NCBI GenBank assembly: GCA_964006375.1
Contig: OZ023267.1
Span: 38,163,753-38,227,752 of the forward strand
Length of the DNA: 64,000 bases
Source of the DNA: Tillus elongatus
Taxonomy: Eukaryota > Arthropoda > Insecta > Coleoptera > Cleridae
Direction: 5' to 3'
Shown: positions 1-11,804 of the stretch, one piece after another
Layout: each line of letters opens with the position of its first letter
Position numbering within the stretch: position 1 is the first letter of the stretch
Position numbers and translations under genes: made by a program
Notes under the pieces: generated by a model
Told to the model about the DNA's origin: nothing
The model's database searches: none
Seen by the model: only the letters and a program-made list of their open reading frames with translations

Positions 1-82
1 TTCCGTAGAAATCTTTTTTTGTAAGACTTTTACTAGCTTACGCGCTGGCTACGTTCTTCACCTACAAAAACGAAAACCAACA

Positions 83-200
83 GTGAAACCAGAGAAGTAG
101 TCTTCAAGTCTGTATGTAGTATGGACCAGTTTCACCAAGTAAGGGCAACAACAATCAATGAGTTTAATAAGTAATTGTAAAAAATGTGTTCGGAATTTTT
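83..200. repeat. Dispersed repeat, partner at about 39.0 kb
   Basis: The segment containing the phrase GTTTCACCAAGTAAGGG is closely matched at about 39000-39085, including the following CAATTAATGAATTTTAATAA-like stretch. It is noncoding. The two copies are both next to foldback-type sequence, so this may be the edge of one mobile family. The boundaries are estimates. Confidence 0.5.
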
Positions 201-339
201 AAGTGATATTTCCCTTTTCTCTTTCTTTATATGCAATTTTTCTCATACAAAAAATATATATTTTTTAATTGCTTAGGATCTTTCTCTTTCTCGTCCCTCT
301 GTCTAAAAGGTTTCAAAATTGAGTTATGAATACAAGTAG

Positions 340-600
340 GGCCGGTCGCTAACATAAGAAGGGCTGAATTTGAAAAAATCCAACTGCCGTAATGACATTC
401 TTTTAAATGGAACAGCCTATATTTTAATGTCTCGGAAGTGAAAGACATGCCCTCTGCTACAACTTGCTATACTATAACACTCCCTATACGTAAAGACTCG
501 AGTTTTGGAATTATTTACATTTTTTATCGCATACCGTGATTCATGTAGGAATCACTATAAAAACCGATTAGATTATGGGCTTATTTGGCGAGTTTTGATG
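340..600. repeat. Dispersed repeat, partner at about 49.55-49.77 kb
   Basis: Starting at GGCTGAATTTGAAAAAATCC, the order of short blocks (CCAACTGCCGTAA, AACAGCCT, AACACTCCCT, CTAGTTTTGGAA-like, ATTCATSTAGGA) is repeated at about 49550-49770. The second copy carries an extra internal duplication. No coding potential is seen. The family is not recognised. Confidence 0.5.
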
Positions 601-689
601 AAAACTTTTAAAATATTTAAATTAACTTTGGTATAAAAAAAGGTAAGCAAAAATTAATTTGACATTTTAGTGAATTTTCGTAGAAAAAA

Positions 690-1000
690 CATTTAAGTTT
701 TAAAAAAAAATCTGGATACATCGCCCCATTTAACGTTCTCTCGAAGAATGTGGTCCTGCTACATACTCTACTACAATGGCACACCAAAAATTCAAAGATC
801 ATCTTGTATGCCTCCGTGTACTGGATATATGGGGATTGATTGGTGCTTAGAAATGGAAGTTGTGTCTATTTACAATTCCGTTTCTATGGAAGGTAGCTTC
901 ATCCCCAAATAAAATGGTATCTGAGAGGCATTTATTCATCCGTATGTTTTGCTGTGCCCACTGGCAAATTGCAATCCTTCTATCTATGGTAATCGTTATT
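690..1000 (-). pseudogene. Mariner-type transposase fragment
   Basis: Reading the minus strand from about 1000 downwards gives RRIAICQWAQQNI, then ILFGDEATFHRNGIVNRHN, then after decayed codons FFERTLNGAMYPDFF. These follow the order of an arthropod mariner-like transposase: the RRxxFCxW block, the first catalytic Asp in the (S/G/T)DEATF block, then the GPYFFEGTLNGxMY block. The N-terminal helix-turn-helix and the two later catalytic aspartates are missing. A stop or shift lies between the NRHN and FFERTLNG blocks. It is a dead fragment; the family call rests on motif order only. Confidence 0.7.
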
Positions 1001-2454
1001 AGTGAGGTCCTAGTGTAGCTATATATGATATGGATGCATCTTGTATTTGTGTAATATCCTCTGCACTGATGTTCTGACGGCGTGTTGTCTGCCAAGATGA
1101 GGATCGTCATAGGTAGTGAACAACACATTCAATTCATTGTCCCCAGTGGTAATTGTTTTGGTTTTTTCATGTGAGATTTACTTACCAGAACCAGTTCTAT
1201 CAACCCGCTCAATTAGTCACGCAAACGATGTCTTGGTGGGTTGCCTTCGTCCAGAAAACTTCTGGTGATACGTTCTATTTTTTTTTGTTCCCTCAGGGCT
1301 CGTCCGCGGCCTTGCCGCCCCGATAGCACCGCAAGATACGTTCTATTGGCTAATAGACAATTTCTTAAACATTCTCCCAAAACCCAAAGCATATCGGTTA
1401 ATTTTTCTAAAGAAAAATGCATTTCTGTCCTTTTAGTAAAACTTTCCTAGCAGCTATTGACTTAACAATAAAGTGACAATGACTAATTAACAATGTGAAA
1501 TCTGCCATTTCTCAATGGACTACTATTTTAACTCGTATTGCTCTTATAAATCATGTTATGTGAATATATATGTAAATAATATAAAAACTGGCGGTTTTTA
1601 ACATATTGAGTACTTAACAAAAGTTGAAGCCAAAGATGAGGCCTTGCTTTGCAAAACATATAATAGAGGGTGTTCCATTTTAAAAAACGACTTTTCGTAC
1701 TTAGAATGTGCCAACTTTAATCGCTGTTTACAAACATCCTGTGTATCTAAACACATCGTTTATATTAGAACAATGTAATATTGTCTATAGACGAACAATA
1801 TGCCAAATTGGAGTCTCTAAGTTTAATAATCGGTAAAATAACGACATTTACAAGCAGCATTTGAATTTGTTAAATAATATTTAAAATATCTTTAAAACAA
1901 AGCACTGCAGCTAAAAATATACTTCTACAAGGTAGACTCAAGATTAAGAAAAAGTCCAAAAATTAAGTAATACAGGGTCTTTTATTTAAAAATAAATATG
2001 TTTGCTTTGTCTTGGAAATATGGGACATCTTGTATAACCACAAAAAATTTTAGAACCTGCGGCCTATGATTCTCTATAATTTTGGTAATTACACTTTTTT
2101 TTTGTGTTGTGAGTAATAACATTAATATTGAGTTTTACCGCAGAAATGCGCCACCCTGTACTTCCGCAGACATATAATTTCCAACGATTCAAGAAGCCAG
2201 TAAACACCCATCCTGTAGCACAACAATTATATTTATATTATATGGCTAAAAGACACATAGGTTTTGCCCTTTATGAACTATAGCATCAAAAATATATTAA
2301 CTTTGACTCATCGCTATCGATACATGTTTTGTAGAGAACCTGTTTTTGTAAACATTGAAAAGCAGATTATAGGATGATGCAGATGCGATGCCATTTCCCA
2401 TCAGATAGATATCTTGTATATAGCTAATATGATATAAATACATGCGAATGGCAG
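1001..2454. other. AT-rich DNA with no recognised gene
   Basis: The stretch is AT-rich with only short frames. A GGGTGTTCCATTTTAAAAAA phrase near 1670 resembles the outer ends of mariner-type inverted repeats, but no partner arm was found. Nothing else can be supported. Confidence 0.5.
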
Positions 2455-3010
2455 CGCTGAAGTGGTTCCAATCGAGATTCCACCCATTCCATACCCTTCA
2501 GCCCCCTTCAACAGCCCTGTATGCATCGATAGGTTAACACGCGCGGGTGGTTCGACAAGCGTCAGCGTTGAACGCGCCGCTGTTGGCGACGTGTGTCAAG
2601 TGCAGTCAACACCACTTCCAATGATCTCTCCCGTTAATTGGATCCGATTTTTAATTAATATGAAAATTCGCACGTTTAATTTTTGTTCGATATCCGACAA
2701 ATCTAGATTCGACCTATCGACAGGCAGGGGACATGACTGTATTTGAGTTTTAACGAGTGTCGATTGTTTTCAGCTCGACGCAGAGATGAGGATGAAATTC
2801 ACGGTATGCGAATCTGTAAAGTGAGTGATTTTATTTTTAGGCAGCGTCATGCATCACTTGGAAGCTTAAAGCTCAGAGCTTACGGCCACTGGGTTACGAA
2901 TAATTACACTGTATATCTTGCTTTACGCGGATTAACGACGAAACGACACCAAACTGACCTGATTATTTATTTTTCCCTATCTCTTTTGGGTTGTTACGCA
3001 TCCTGACGCA
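2455..3010. other. Lower-AT island, possible exon material
   Basis: This is one of the few stretches here with near-balanced base composition and several CpG-containing words (CACGCGCGGG, GAACGCGCC). Frames of 94 and 87 residues overlap it, but neither resembles a known protein. At 2761-2802 there is a pyrimidine-rich TTGTTTTCAG acceptor-like word, a short open segment and a GTATGCG donor-like word. That could be an exon, but short splice-like words are common by chance. No repeat partner was noticed elsewhere in the window. Confidence 0.25.
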
Positions 3011-3193
3011 GGATAATGTCATATGATAGATTTTAAAAATACGAGGACAGCTATCGCTTTAGCAATGTCTCGTTCGCCTAAAATAGAGCCCCGTCTCTTT
3101 ATTAAGCTATCTCTATCCAAGTCTTTTTATTAGTCTAATGTCCATTTACAAAAGCAGTCACTTTATTCTTTTATTGGCATTCAACACTGAGGT

Positions 3194-3560
3194 TTGTACA
3201 GCCCCCAGGGATCAGCTACTTTGGTATTATTTGGTAATAAACTTACAGGGACAGTTCTTCTTTCATTCTCAAACAGGAGGAAAGTAAATTTAAAAGCTCC
3301 GACTCTAAATGAGACACAGATACAATGTTCCAATGAAATTAAATACTTATGGATCTTCTTAGCCCAAGAACTGAATTGGAACACACACTTGAAAACAACT
3401 TATTCGAAAGCCACAGGATAGTATACTGGCTATACCAAACTGTGGTCAAACCCGTGGTCACATATGCCTCCATAGTATGGTGGCCAAACGGAACAAGCCT
3501 CAATACAAACCAAATTGCAAAAAATTCCAGAGGCTAATCTGTCTTCGAATAACAGGAGCT
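3194..3560 (+). pseudogene. LINE reverse-transcriptase C-terminal fragment (RNase H-bearing LINE)
   Basis: The forward strand encodes NRRKVNLKAPTLNETQIQC, then SNEIKYLWIFLAQELNWNTH, then in another frame VYWLYQTVVKPVVTYASIVW and ICLRITGA. This block order (KYLGxxLDxxLNWxxH followed by YxxVVxPxxTYASxVWW) is typical of the region after the catalytic YADD motif in non-LTR retrotransposons. At least one frameshift lies near 3410. The RNase H part resumes after an insertion at about 3906. The element differs from the more abundant LINE family of this window, which has no RNase H here. Confidence 0.7.
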
Positions 3561-3905
3561 ATAGCATCTAGATCATGATATAGCTTCAGAACTGCATTCT
3601 ACTTGTCACGAGTGACATGATACAAAACACGTACGGGTTAACTTAAAAAAACTAACAAAGTTGGTTTGCGCATGCGCAAACCACCATGTTTACATACGTC
3701 ATTTTTTTTGACATGTGGTGCCACCTGTCGTTCAAAATTTGTAATTTCCCGGGTTTTTCACTTCCGGTCGGCCATCTTGGATGGCGTCACCTCAGGTTTG
3801 CTCTCTATTGGTCCACCGTCCGGTGACGTCACTCTGACGGTGCTGCGCCCCGGAACAGTGGCTGGAGGTGTGGGGGTGGTTCCAGAACTCCCCATCTATA
3901 CCTAC
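3561..3905. promoter_or_regulatory. GC-richer insertion with a cluster of promoter-type motifs
   Basis: This block interrupts the LINE fragment: RT-side sequence stops near ATAACAGGAGCTATAG and RNase H-side sequence resumes at CTACAGCTGCAAC. Inside it are TGCGCATGCGCA (3667-3678, a perfect palindromic NRF-1/Ewg-type site), ACTTCCGG (3760-3767, ETS-type), GCCATCTTGG (3771-3780, YY1-type), an ATTGG (inverted CCAAT) near 3807 and TGACGTCA (3824-3831, CRE-type). Their density over about 170 bp is unlike the surrounding AT-rich DNA. The promoter role is inference. Confidence 0.4.
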
Positions 3906-4110
3906 TATGCCCTACAGCTGCAACAGAAGCAATGCTGAATGCTAGCCAAACTGGACTTCATAATTCCATTTGACGTGGTAATAAGTGACAGCCACACATA
4001 GGACAGATACAGTGCAAGGCTGACAAACAACTTATTTGTATGGTATACAGACGGGTGTAGCCAAATGGAGGGCGCAGGACTGCGAATAGGGGAACCCAAA
4101 TTTTATATAT
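3906..4110 (+). pseudogene. LINE RNase H domain fragment
   Basis: Forward frames give PTAATEAMLN, then after decay YTDGCSQMEGAGLRIGEP. The YTDG-S-(K/Q)MEGxAGxGxxI pattern is the first catalytic Asp block of the RNase H domain that follows the reverse transcriptase in some LINE clades (I/Jockey-like). A stop is present between the blocks. The fragment ends where the 3' end of the minus-strand LINE copy begins at about 4113, so that LINE probably inserted into this older element. Confidence 0.6.
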
Positions 4111-4112
4111 AT

Positions 4113-5735
4113 CTCAACAACACACCACGAGGGCTTGCAGTCTAAATACTATCGTACCGTGGATATCGACAAGGAGGACAGAGGCAACTTGTTAATTCTG
4201 GACTTCAAGGTTTAGAGGTTCGGAGGGGAAGGAAAAAGATGTGCCGACAAGTAATTCCACAACTTGGAAGTCCTTGGGACAAAAGAGCAGGCATAACAAG
4301 ATGTTCTCTGTCTGGTAACCTGGACAGTAGAAGGGTGCATTCGCCCTGTTCCCCTGGTAGATCTGTTGGGGCCACCAGGTGGAGGATCTATGGAAGTAAG
4401 CTCCTCTGAGCAACGCGCGTGTAGATATCTATAAAAGAGAGAGAGAGAGAGAGGACACCAACGGCATGTCGGTGGGCAAGGGAAGGCAGCCTTTGGGTGA
4501 GGGTAGGGTCACTGATGAGACGTATAGCTCTCTTATAAATGGAGTCCAGGATAGCGAGTGTAGAAGCGGCAGCGGCACCCCAGATGGGTGTTAGCTGGAT
4601 AAAAGTATTTGCGAGCGCGGAAGCGGAAACCTAATTTCTTAGCAGCCGCTTCTGCAATTAATGTGACATGTTGTTGCCAATTAAGATTTCAATCCACAGA
4701 AATCCCAACAAGTGATAAAGACTCATTACTTTGAATAACTTGGTTGTTCATTGTGATGGGCCTAGGGCTGGTGTATCTCTTATGAGATAGAAAGCAAGAC
4801 TGATATTTGGTGGGATTGAATTGTACAAGATATCTACTTCCCCAGTCTAATTTTTTTGGAGATCCACGGAGACAGAACTCTCAGAACTCTCCATGAGTCT
4901 GGGATCCTTATCTAATTGGATTAAAGAGACAGGCTTAGAACATTGTATATTTGAGTGGAGGGTGCTGTCGTCCGCGTAACTGTGAACTGGTTTGGATGTG
5001 CTAGAGATGAGGTCGTTGATGTGGAGAAACAAGAAAGTAGGGGCTAAAGCTGAACCTTGAGGAACTCCTGCATTAATTGGATACAGTTTAAAACAATGGC
5101 CATCCACGACAACAGAAATACTCCGGTTGGAGAGGAAATTTGCTATCCAGGTACACAGTTTTGGTGGTAAGCCATAGGCCGGAAATTTATTAAGCAGCGC
5201 TGCGTGCCAGACCTGGTCGAATGCTTTGGATCTGTCTAGAGCGACAATATGGGATTCACCGTGTATTTCCATAGACTTGTTCTAAGAATGCGTGACAAAG
5301 GAAATGAAGTCGGCAGTTTACCTGCGCTGGCGGAATCCGTACTGCCTATCGTGGATTAAACTGTGTTTTTCAAGAAATTTTAGTAATTCGGTGTTTATAT
5401 GCTTTGCCATCACTTTAGAGACGACTAAAAGGAGAGAAATAGGCCTGTAGTTGCTAGAAAGCGCATTGGATCCTTTCCTGGGGATGGGTTGTACTCGAGC
5501 AGTTTTCCAGTTACTAAGGAATATGCCTATATTGTAAGATGTCTGAAACAGATGATTTAGGACAAGAACAAGTTCTGGTGCGCATTTTTTTTAGAACAAT
5601 TGCTGGGATCTCGTCAACGCCAGATGCTTTCCTGGTATTAAGAGAAGAGGGCATCTTTTGTACCGTTTTAGTTTTGAAAATGATATCCGTCATTTTATGC
5701 GCGACATTGGTGGTTGAACATTTGGTTGAACGTTA
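4113..5735 (-). pseudogene. Jockey/CR1-type LINE copy A, 5'-truncated reverse transcriptase
   Basis: On the minus strand, from 5735 down to 4113, this copy encodes the RT core including VALDRSKAFDQVWHAALLNK (motif A), NAGVPQGSALAPT (motif B) and HSYADDSTLHSN (motif C, catalytic YADD intact at the residue level). The C-terminal region follows, and the copy ends with the same AACACACCACGAGGGCTT 3' terminus as the other copies. Stops and frameshifts break the frame, for example around 4860 and 5280. The whole endonuclease region is absent. There is no preserved (A6T)n tail at the 3' end. It overlies the RNase H fragment on its left. Confidence 0.85.
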
Positions 5736-5875
5736 GACTCGCTAAGTCCCTAGAAAAAATTTCCGTTATCTTTCAAGCAGAAATGGTTGCTACAAATCTC
5801 TGGATACAGAAGTGCATACAAAGAAGACTGAGAAATAGAGAAGCCTATCTCCTGTCAGACAGTAATCAAGACTTT

Positions 5876-6168
5876 TTTTAACGTCGGTCTATTTCCGCGA
5901 CTATGGCCAATCACCGAGGAAATGGAGCAGTTTCACCTCACTATCCTGGAAATTTTGCCGAACCCCTGACTTTTTATGAGGAAGGCGGAGATATTTAACG
6001 TGCCCAACATCGAATTAACACGGAACCGATTGCTTTACGCCCTCTCCGAAGGGCAAAGTGCAGACATTACACTTGCTCAAATATAATGCTACAACCTCGG
6101 TTGATTTTAATGCGACAGTATGTACTGCTAAGGTGGGGATTGAACTTTTTGGTTCAGAGGGACCCTAA
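5876..6168 (-). mobile_element. SINE copy, tRNA-type head
   Basis: The minus strand matches the SINE at 6966-7319 through the body: CGTTAAA near the tail, GGCCATAGTCGCGGAAATAG, CCAGGATAGTGAGGTGAAAC and GTCTGCAC. Its head, at the high-coordinate end, keeps a degraded B-box-like GTTCAATCC and the CCTCTGAACC anticodon-arm segment. It is more decayed than the other copy and faces it across about 800 bp. Confidence 0.7.
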
Positions 6169-6179
6169 GCAACAAATTA

Positions 6180-6940
6180 AGGCATATTAACCAGCACGCG
6201 AGTCCAAATAACCTAACCAAGTTGTAATTTAGTTACAAATAAGCAAAATGTTGGCTTGACTGTCATAACCACTTCAAATTTGATAATGTGGCTCCCAATT
6301 AGCCTATTTTTGACTATACAAATTACTGCAAAGTCAGTAACCTATAAGTAACTAAATTGGTAAAAATTGGGTTCCATTCTACCTATAAATATACTTAAAT
6401 TTAATTTTAAATTTCAGTTCCACAATTGGTCATTTTTAGGTCGAAGTGTGCCTTAAATTTGACTGAAATCTGACTACTAAGTTCAGCTACCTAAAATACA
6501 TATCTTAAGGTAATTTATTACCTAATATTAACTGGCAATACGTCTTTGTGGTATAGTAAATGGAGGTCTTCTTATGAAGTCCAGATTACCTATATATTAC
6601 CAATCTAACTGCAACACAACACAGGAAATATTTTGGACACTAAAATAACCTACAATGGCTTTCTGATTGGCCGTATGGTCATAATTACTGCAGAAGTGGT
6701 CTTCTAAGTCAAATTACCTACATCAAAGTTAAAAATACCCATAAAATCTGACTTCAGATAAAAATGTCCTCAAAGTGCAAAGTATACAGCAGAGAAATCA
6801 ATTTGTGAATGTTGAAGGTATTTCCGTTGATGAACTTAATTAATAAAAGTCTTATTCTTCAGTCACAGTCTCTGTGTAAATCCTAAAAACGTATGACAAC
6901 TTTATCGGCTACTACTATATGGAATAAAAGCTTCTGATTT
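6180..6940. other. AT-rich spacer between two facing SINE copies
   Basis: No gene is seen. Phrases such as AAATTACCTA, AATTACTGCA and AAGTGGTCTTCTAAGT recur loosely, which may indicate a decayed tandem repeat, but no clear period can be set by eye. Confidence 0.35.
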
Positions 6941-6965
6941 GAAATCAGCACGTTTACCCCTTCAA

Positions 6966-7319
6966 CTTAGAGCCTCGGTGGTTCAGGGCCAAGAACGTGT
7001 GCCTCTGAACCGAAGGGTACTGGGTTCGATCCCAGTGTTCTCATTTAACGTTTTCAATACAAACTGTAACATTAACATCAACCGAGGTTCTAGCATTGTA
7101 TTTGAGCAAGTTGAATGTCTGCACGTTCCGCCCTTCGGAGGGGGCATAAAGCCGTCGATCCCATGTCAATGCGACGTTAAAGATCCCTACCCTCTTTACA
7201 GAAAGACAGGGGTTTGGCAAAATTTCCAGGATAGTGAGGTGAAACTGCAACCTGGCGTCGGTGATTGGCCATAGTCGCGGAAATAGGCCGACGTTAAAGA
7301 AACAAAACACACACACACC
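6966..7319 (+). mobile_element. SINE copy with tRNA-derived head and (CA)n tail
   Basis: The head (6970-7040) has an A-box-like TGGTTCAGGG, a CTCTGAA anticodon-loop-like segment and a perfect B box GGTTCGATCCC inside a CTGGG/CCCAG T-arm stem. These are the internal RNA polymerase III promoter boxes expected of a tRNA-derived SINE. The unrelated body has GACGTTAAAG twice (about 7172 and 7291) and ends in a CACACACAC run. The acceptor stem is not fully paired, so this is not a functional tRNA gene. A second copy lies at 5876-6168 and a head-only copy at 27240-27318. Confidence 0.75.
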
Positions 7320-7497
7320 TTCAATATAATACATCCCTTTTTATGCCCATGAAATGAAGCATTGGCAACAGGGTCAGCTGTCATATGTTTATGTTTGTTT
7401 ACTTATTTTTGCTCTATTATGACCATAACATTATGGAATCAAAGATCAAAAACGCTATATAATCGTTCATATATGTCCCTCCGGTGTGCATGTTATA

Positions 7498-7645
<148 letters not shown>

Positions 7646-7659
7646 TGATTGCTAATAGA

Positions 7660-8220
7660 TTTAAACTAAATTCGTTTACCATGTAGTTGAAATTCCCATA
7701 ATAGAAACAAAAAGTTTCGTTAGTTTGCCTTGTCATTGGAAATTCTGACTTATAGGTAAAAAAATAGAGCAAAATGAACTCTCAGGTCAATAATCTTACA
7801 ACGGTAGCCATATTAAACTATGCTTGCGGTATCCATCTTGATTGAAAAACTAAAAACCATTTTTTGTTGAATCTAGTGTAATTAAATTTTAACTCGAAAA
7901 AAATAATAAAATAATGCTTGTATACAATGAGGGTAGGATAGCTTTGTCTTGTTTACATCACCAATCCTCAAAATCAGAATTTCAAGACTTTTGAATGGTT
8001 TTTAATTTTAACTAATTTTACTTTTTACAGAGGCGCTTTAATCAAAGTATTATAAGCATGTTAACAGAAAAATACATAACCGCTGTGGTTTTTTCCTTTA
8101 TACGTGCGAATTACCTTCATCATTGATCCAAATATTTAAAGTATATTCTTTGATCATTCAACATGGCATTTTTAACAAAGATGGACATACCTAGTTGCTA
8201 ATATCTACTGTTTGTTAATA
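7660..8220. other. AT-rich DNA with no recognised gene
   Basis: Only short frames are present. No match to the repeat families of the window was noticed. Confidence 0.4.
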
Positions 8221-8230
8221 CATACATCAC

Positions 8231-8347
8231 ATATTTCAGGGACCTTACGATCGTTTCGTTGGCCATGTTAACCTCTTCAGAGAATTGTTCTTCCTCTGAA
8301 GACGTTGACATGGTCAACAAAACGATCGTAAGGTCTCTAAAATATGT
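8231..8347. repeat. Foldback hairpin locus 1
   Basis: Two inverted arms (about 8231-8282 and 8290-8347) pair over roughly 50 bp around a short centre (AATTGTTC). The arms contain ACGATCGTTTCGTTG and its complement. The right arm reads CCT-CTGAAGA-C-GTTGAC-ATG-GTCAAC-AAAACGATCGTAAGG. It is the same family as the locus at 39826-39990. Confidence 0.85.
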
Positions 8348-8589
8348 GTTGTGGTGATTTGGGTATAAAGCTAAAACGCGTTGGTCGAAACGCCTTCCTA
8401 TCGACTTCCATATTACTTTTAGTTTATTCCCCACATTGATAAAATACACTTAAATTTTACTTGAAAATGACCTGTGGTGATTTAGTTGCCGACCTATTGT
8501 TAGGACGATTTTAGGTCAATTTGACTTTAAATGTTGCTTGGAACACGTTTTTACCACTGTAATAAAGACTCCTAAATCCTGAAAATCGA

Positions 8590-8835
8590 GTTTAAACTGC
8601 AAAAAGTCCTTGAAGCAACTGGCTTCGAACAACAAAGTAACTTTGATGTGGGTACCAGGGCATTTAAGTATTAAGAGAACTGAGGAAGAAGATAGCCTTG
8701 CAAAAAAGGCAGCAACAACACCATTCTATAATCCAGAGCCATATTGTGGACTAGCAAAAAACCACCTCAGAAATACTTTAAGATTATCCTCTATTAGCTG
8801 GTCACATATCCCAATGAATACAAATCAAATTTAAA
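8590..8835 (+). pseudogene. LINE RNase H domain C-terminal fragment
   Basis: The forward frame reads NKVTLMWVPGHLSIKRTEEE, then DSLAKKAATTPF and EPYCGLAKNHLRN. The VTLxWVPGHxxIxGNExAD(S/E)LAK pattern is the last catalytic block of LINE-type RNase H (His of GH and the Asp of AD, here altered to ED). The conserved GNE is replaced by RTE, so activity is unlikely. It probably belongs to the same LINE family as the fragments at 3.2-4.1 kb. It is short and flanked by AT-rich DNA. Confidence 0.75.
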
Positions 8836-9545
8836 ATACGGTAACCAAAGCAACTATTATTCTTTACAAACTAAAATGTTATGTTATCTGCTTTTGACGT
8901 TACCATAACGCACTTACTGGGCACACATTTCCTATTGGCGCACTTTATGCAGTATTACAAAAAAATGTGTCACTAAACAACCATTGCATTTTTTAGTGTC
9001 ATGAAACTGTTCTATTCATTTTCCCCAAAACATTGCATTTGTACCACCGGAGCGACGAATGATTTCCGGAAATTCTTTTATTACATTAACATATCTGTCC
9101 GGTGTTAGTTTTTCATTTTCAATAAAATTTGGTTTGAAACATTTGATGCAACATTGTATCTACTTTTACAGTTGTTCAATTAAAACGTCCCTTCTTTAAA
9201 ATATGGTTAACGTAGCAAAACTTTCGTCCCGCACAATATTGCATTACCCAAGAAGTGAAACGACATTATGCTTATATCCATTTTATTAGATCTGCAATGC
9301 AAAATATTCAGCTGGTTGGGCACAGAAGCCATTACATTGTAAAATGGGGCGTATGTAATGTCATATTCCCTTAAGGCCATTCAAAATATTGTAATACTTT
9401 AACAGAATTATAGACGAATAAATCTGATAAATGCAGTTTTCGTGTACCCAAGCATTGGTACATGCGAAGGTTTGTTGTTTATTGTTCTAAAAAATGTGTG
9501 TTAATAAAATCATTGCGTACATTGAAACGGCTGAATCCTACATTT
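8836..9545. other. AT-rich DNA with no recognised gene
   Basis: No gene, RNA or repeat partner was recognised. The stretch ends where composite element end B begins. Confidence 0.4.
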
Positions 9546-9547
9546 TT

Positions 9548-10586
<1,039 letters not shown>

Positions 10587-10770
10587 TCTGGATGCAGAAA
10601 GTGCGTTATGGTAGCGAATTTTGATCAAATGCTCCATATTTGAATAGCCCAATTTGCTATAAACCTGTAAGGTTGACCAAGAAACGAGTTTTTCCGGGAA
10701 CACTTTAAGTTTACTTTTGAAAATTTTCACACAATAAAGTTATTTTTATGAAACATTGTAAAGATAATTA

Positions 10771-11804
10771 ATACTTAACCCCACGTTGTGAAGTCAGTAT
10801 AATGAAATTTTACTTGACTATAATAAAGACTGTAATCAATCTAATATAACATGACACAATACAAAATATCTCAGGGTTTTGAGTTCAGGCACAAGTGGTT
10901 GGCTGGTCTTGAGTGGTACAAATAAAAGTAGGTGCTATTATAAAATTGTTTATTTAAAAAGCTATTGACTCTATATAATGCAAGTGGTACAAGTAACTGA
11001 ATTACGTTATATGAAAAAGAGTAATTTAATTCAATATTGGTGACACTGTACAGGCATATTGTGGAGCACACTTTATGCAAGAGAATGAAAATTACAGATA
11101 AGCAGTGTACTTAACTCTCCGTCCCTGGGTAATGGGATCCTTCATGATGATGCTGTAGGGGCTCCCTGCTGACAGCGCTGTTATTGAAGGGTGCTCCGCC
11201 CTAACGGTGTTGTTCTGGCCCAACGGATGGTGCTCTGACCTAGCGGGTGGTGATGAAGGGCTCTGCCGTAACGGATGGTGATGAAGGGCTCTGCCGTAAC
11301 GGATGGTGCCCTGCCCTAACGGTGTTATTCTGGCCTAACGGATGGTGCTCTGGCCTAGCGGATGGTGCTCTGGCCTAGCGGTGTTATTCTGGCCTAACGG
11401 ATGGTGCTCTGGCCTAGCGGTGTTATTCTGGCCTAACGGATGGTGCTCTGGCCTAGCGGTGTTATTCTGGCCTAACGGATGGTGCTCTGGCCTAGCGGGG
11501 TGCCATTTAAGCATGCTGCTCTCATATGGAAGGTTAATGGTGATATATCATCTTTAAAAGTCAATACGGAAGAGAGAGCTGTGAAAATGTCGCAGGTATT
11601 TAATAACTCTTGTTATCGACACACGTCATAAGTTAGTTAAAACTCAAGCGTGCTTCCATGAGTCCAACGCGGTAAAGGAATCGAGAGCGGAGATTGACGT
11701 CACTGAGTGAACTTGGACGCTGACGTCACAGGAGGGTTCGATTCAGGAGCTTGAAAAGGCAAGTGGCGTTGCCGCGTCTGACATGTTACATTTGACATGT
11801 TACA
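10771..11804. other. Insertion within the inverted-repeat element
   Basis: About 1.03 kb separates the two halves of the inverted-repeat element. The first part is AT-rich. The middle is a GC-rich minisatellite (11208-11497). The last part contains CGTCACTGAGTGAACTTGG and a second GACGTCAC word. No transposase or RT is seen, and target-site duplications could not be fixed by eye. Its origin is unknown. Confidence 0.45.
11208..11497. repeat. 39-bp minisatellite built from 19/20-bp half-units
   Basis: The alternating half-units GATGGTGCTCTGGCCTAGCG (20 bp) and GTGTTATTCTGGCCTAACG (19 bp) repeat with almost no divergence from 11340 to 11497. Degenerate related units (GATGGTGATGAAGGGCTCTG and similar) lie upstream. 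The 39-bp unit is a multiple of three, so one frame stays open as a WPNGWCSGLAVLF-type repeat; I read that as a by-product. Confidence 0.9.

Noticed and set aside
2462..2746. 94-codon protein-coding gene
   Set aside because: No recognisable domain and no supporting codon pattern that can be judged by eye; kept only as a possible exon island.
6970..7040. Functional tRNA gene
   Set aside because: The T-arm and both boxes are good, but the acceptor and anticodon stems do not pair, and a SINE body follows.
11342..11557. 71-codon frame with repeated WPNGWCSGLAVLF units
   Set aside because: The unit length of 39 bp keeps a frame open automatically; there is no start context, homology or conserved neighbour.
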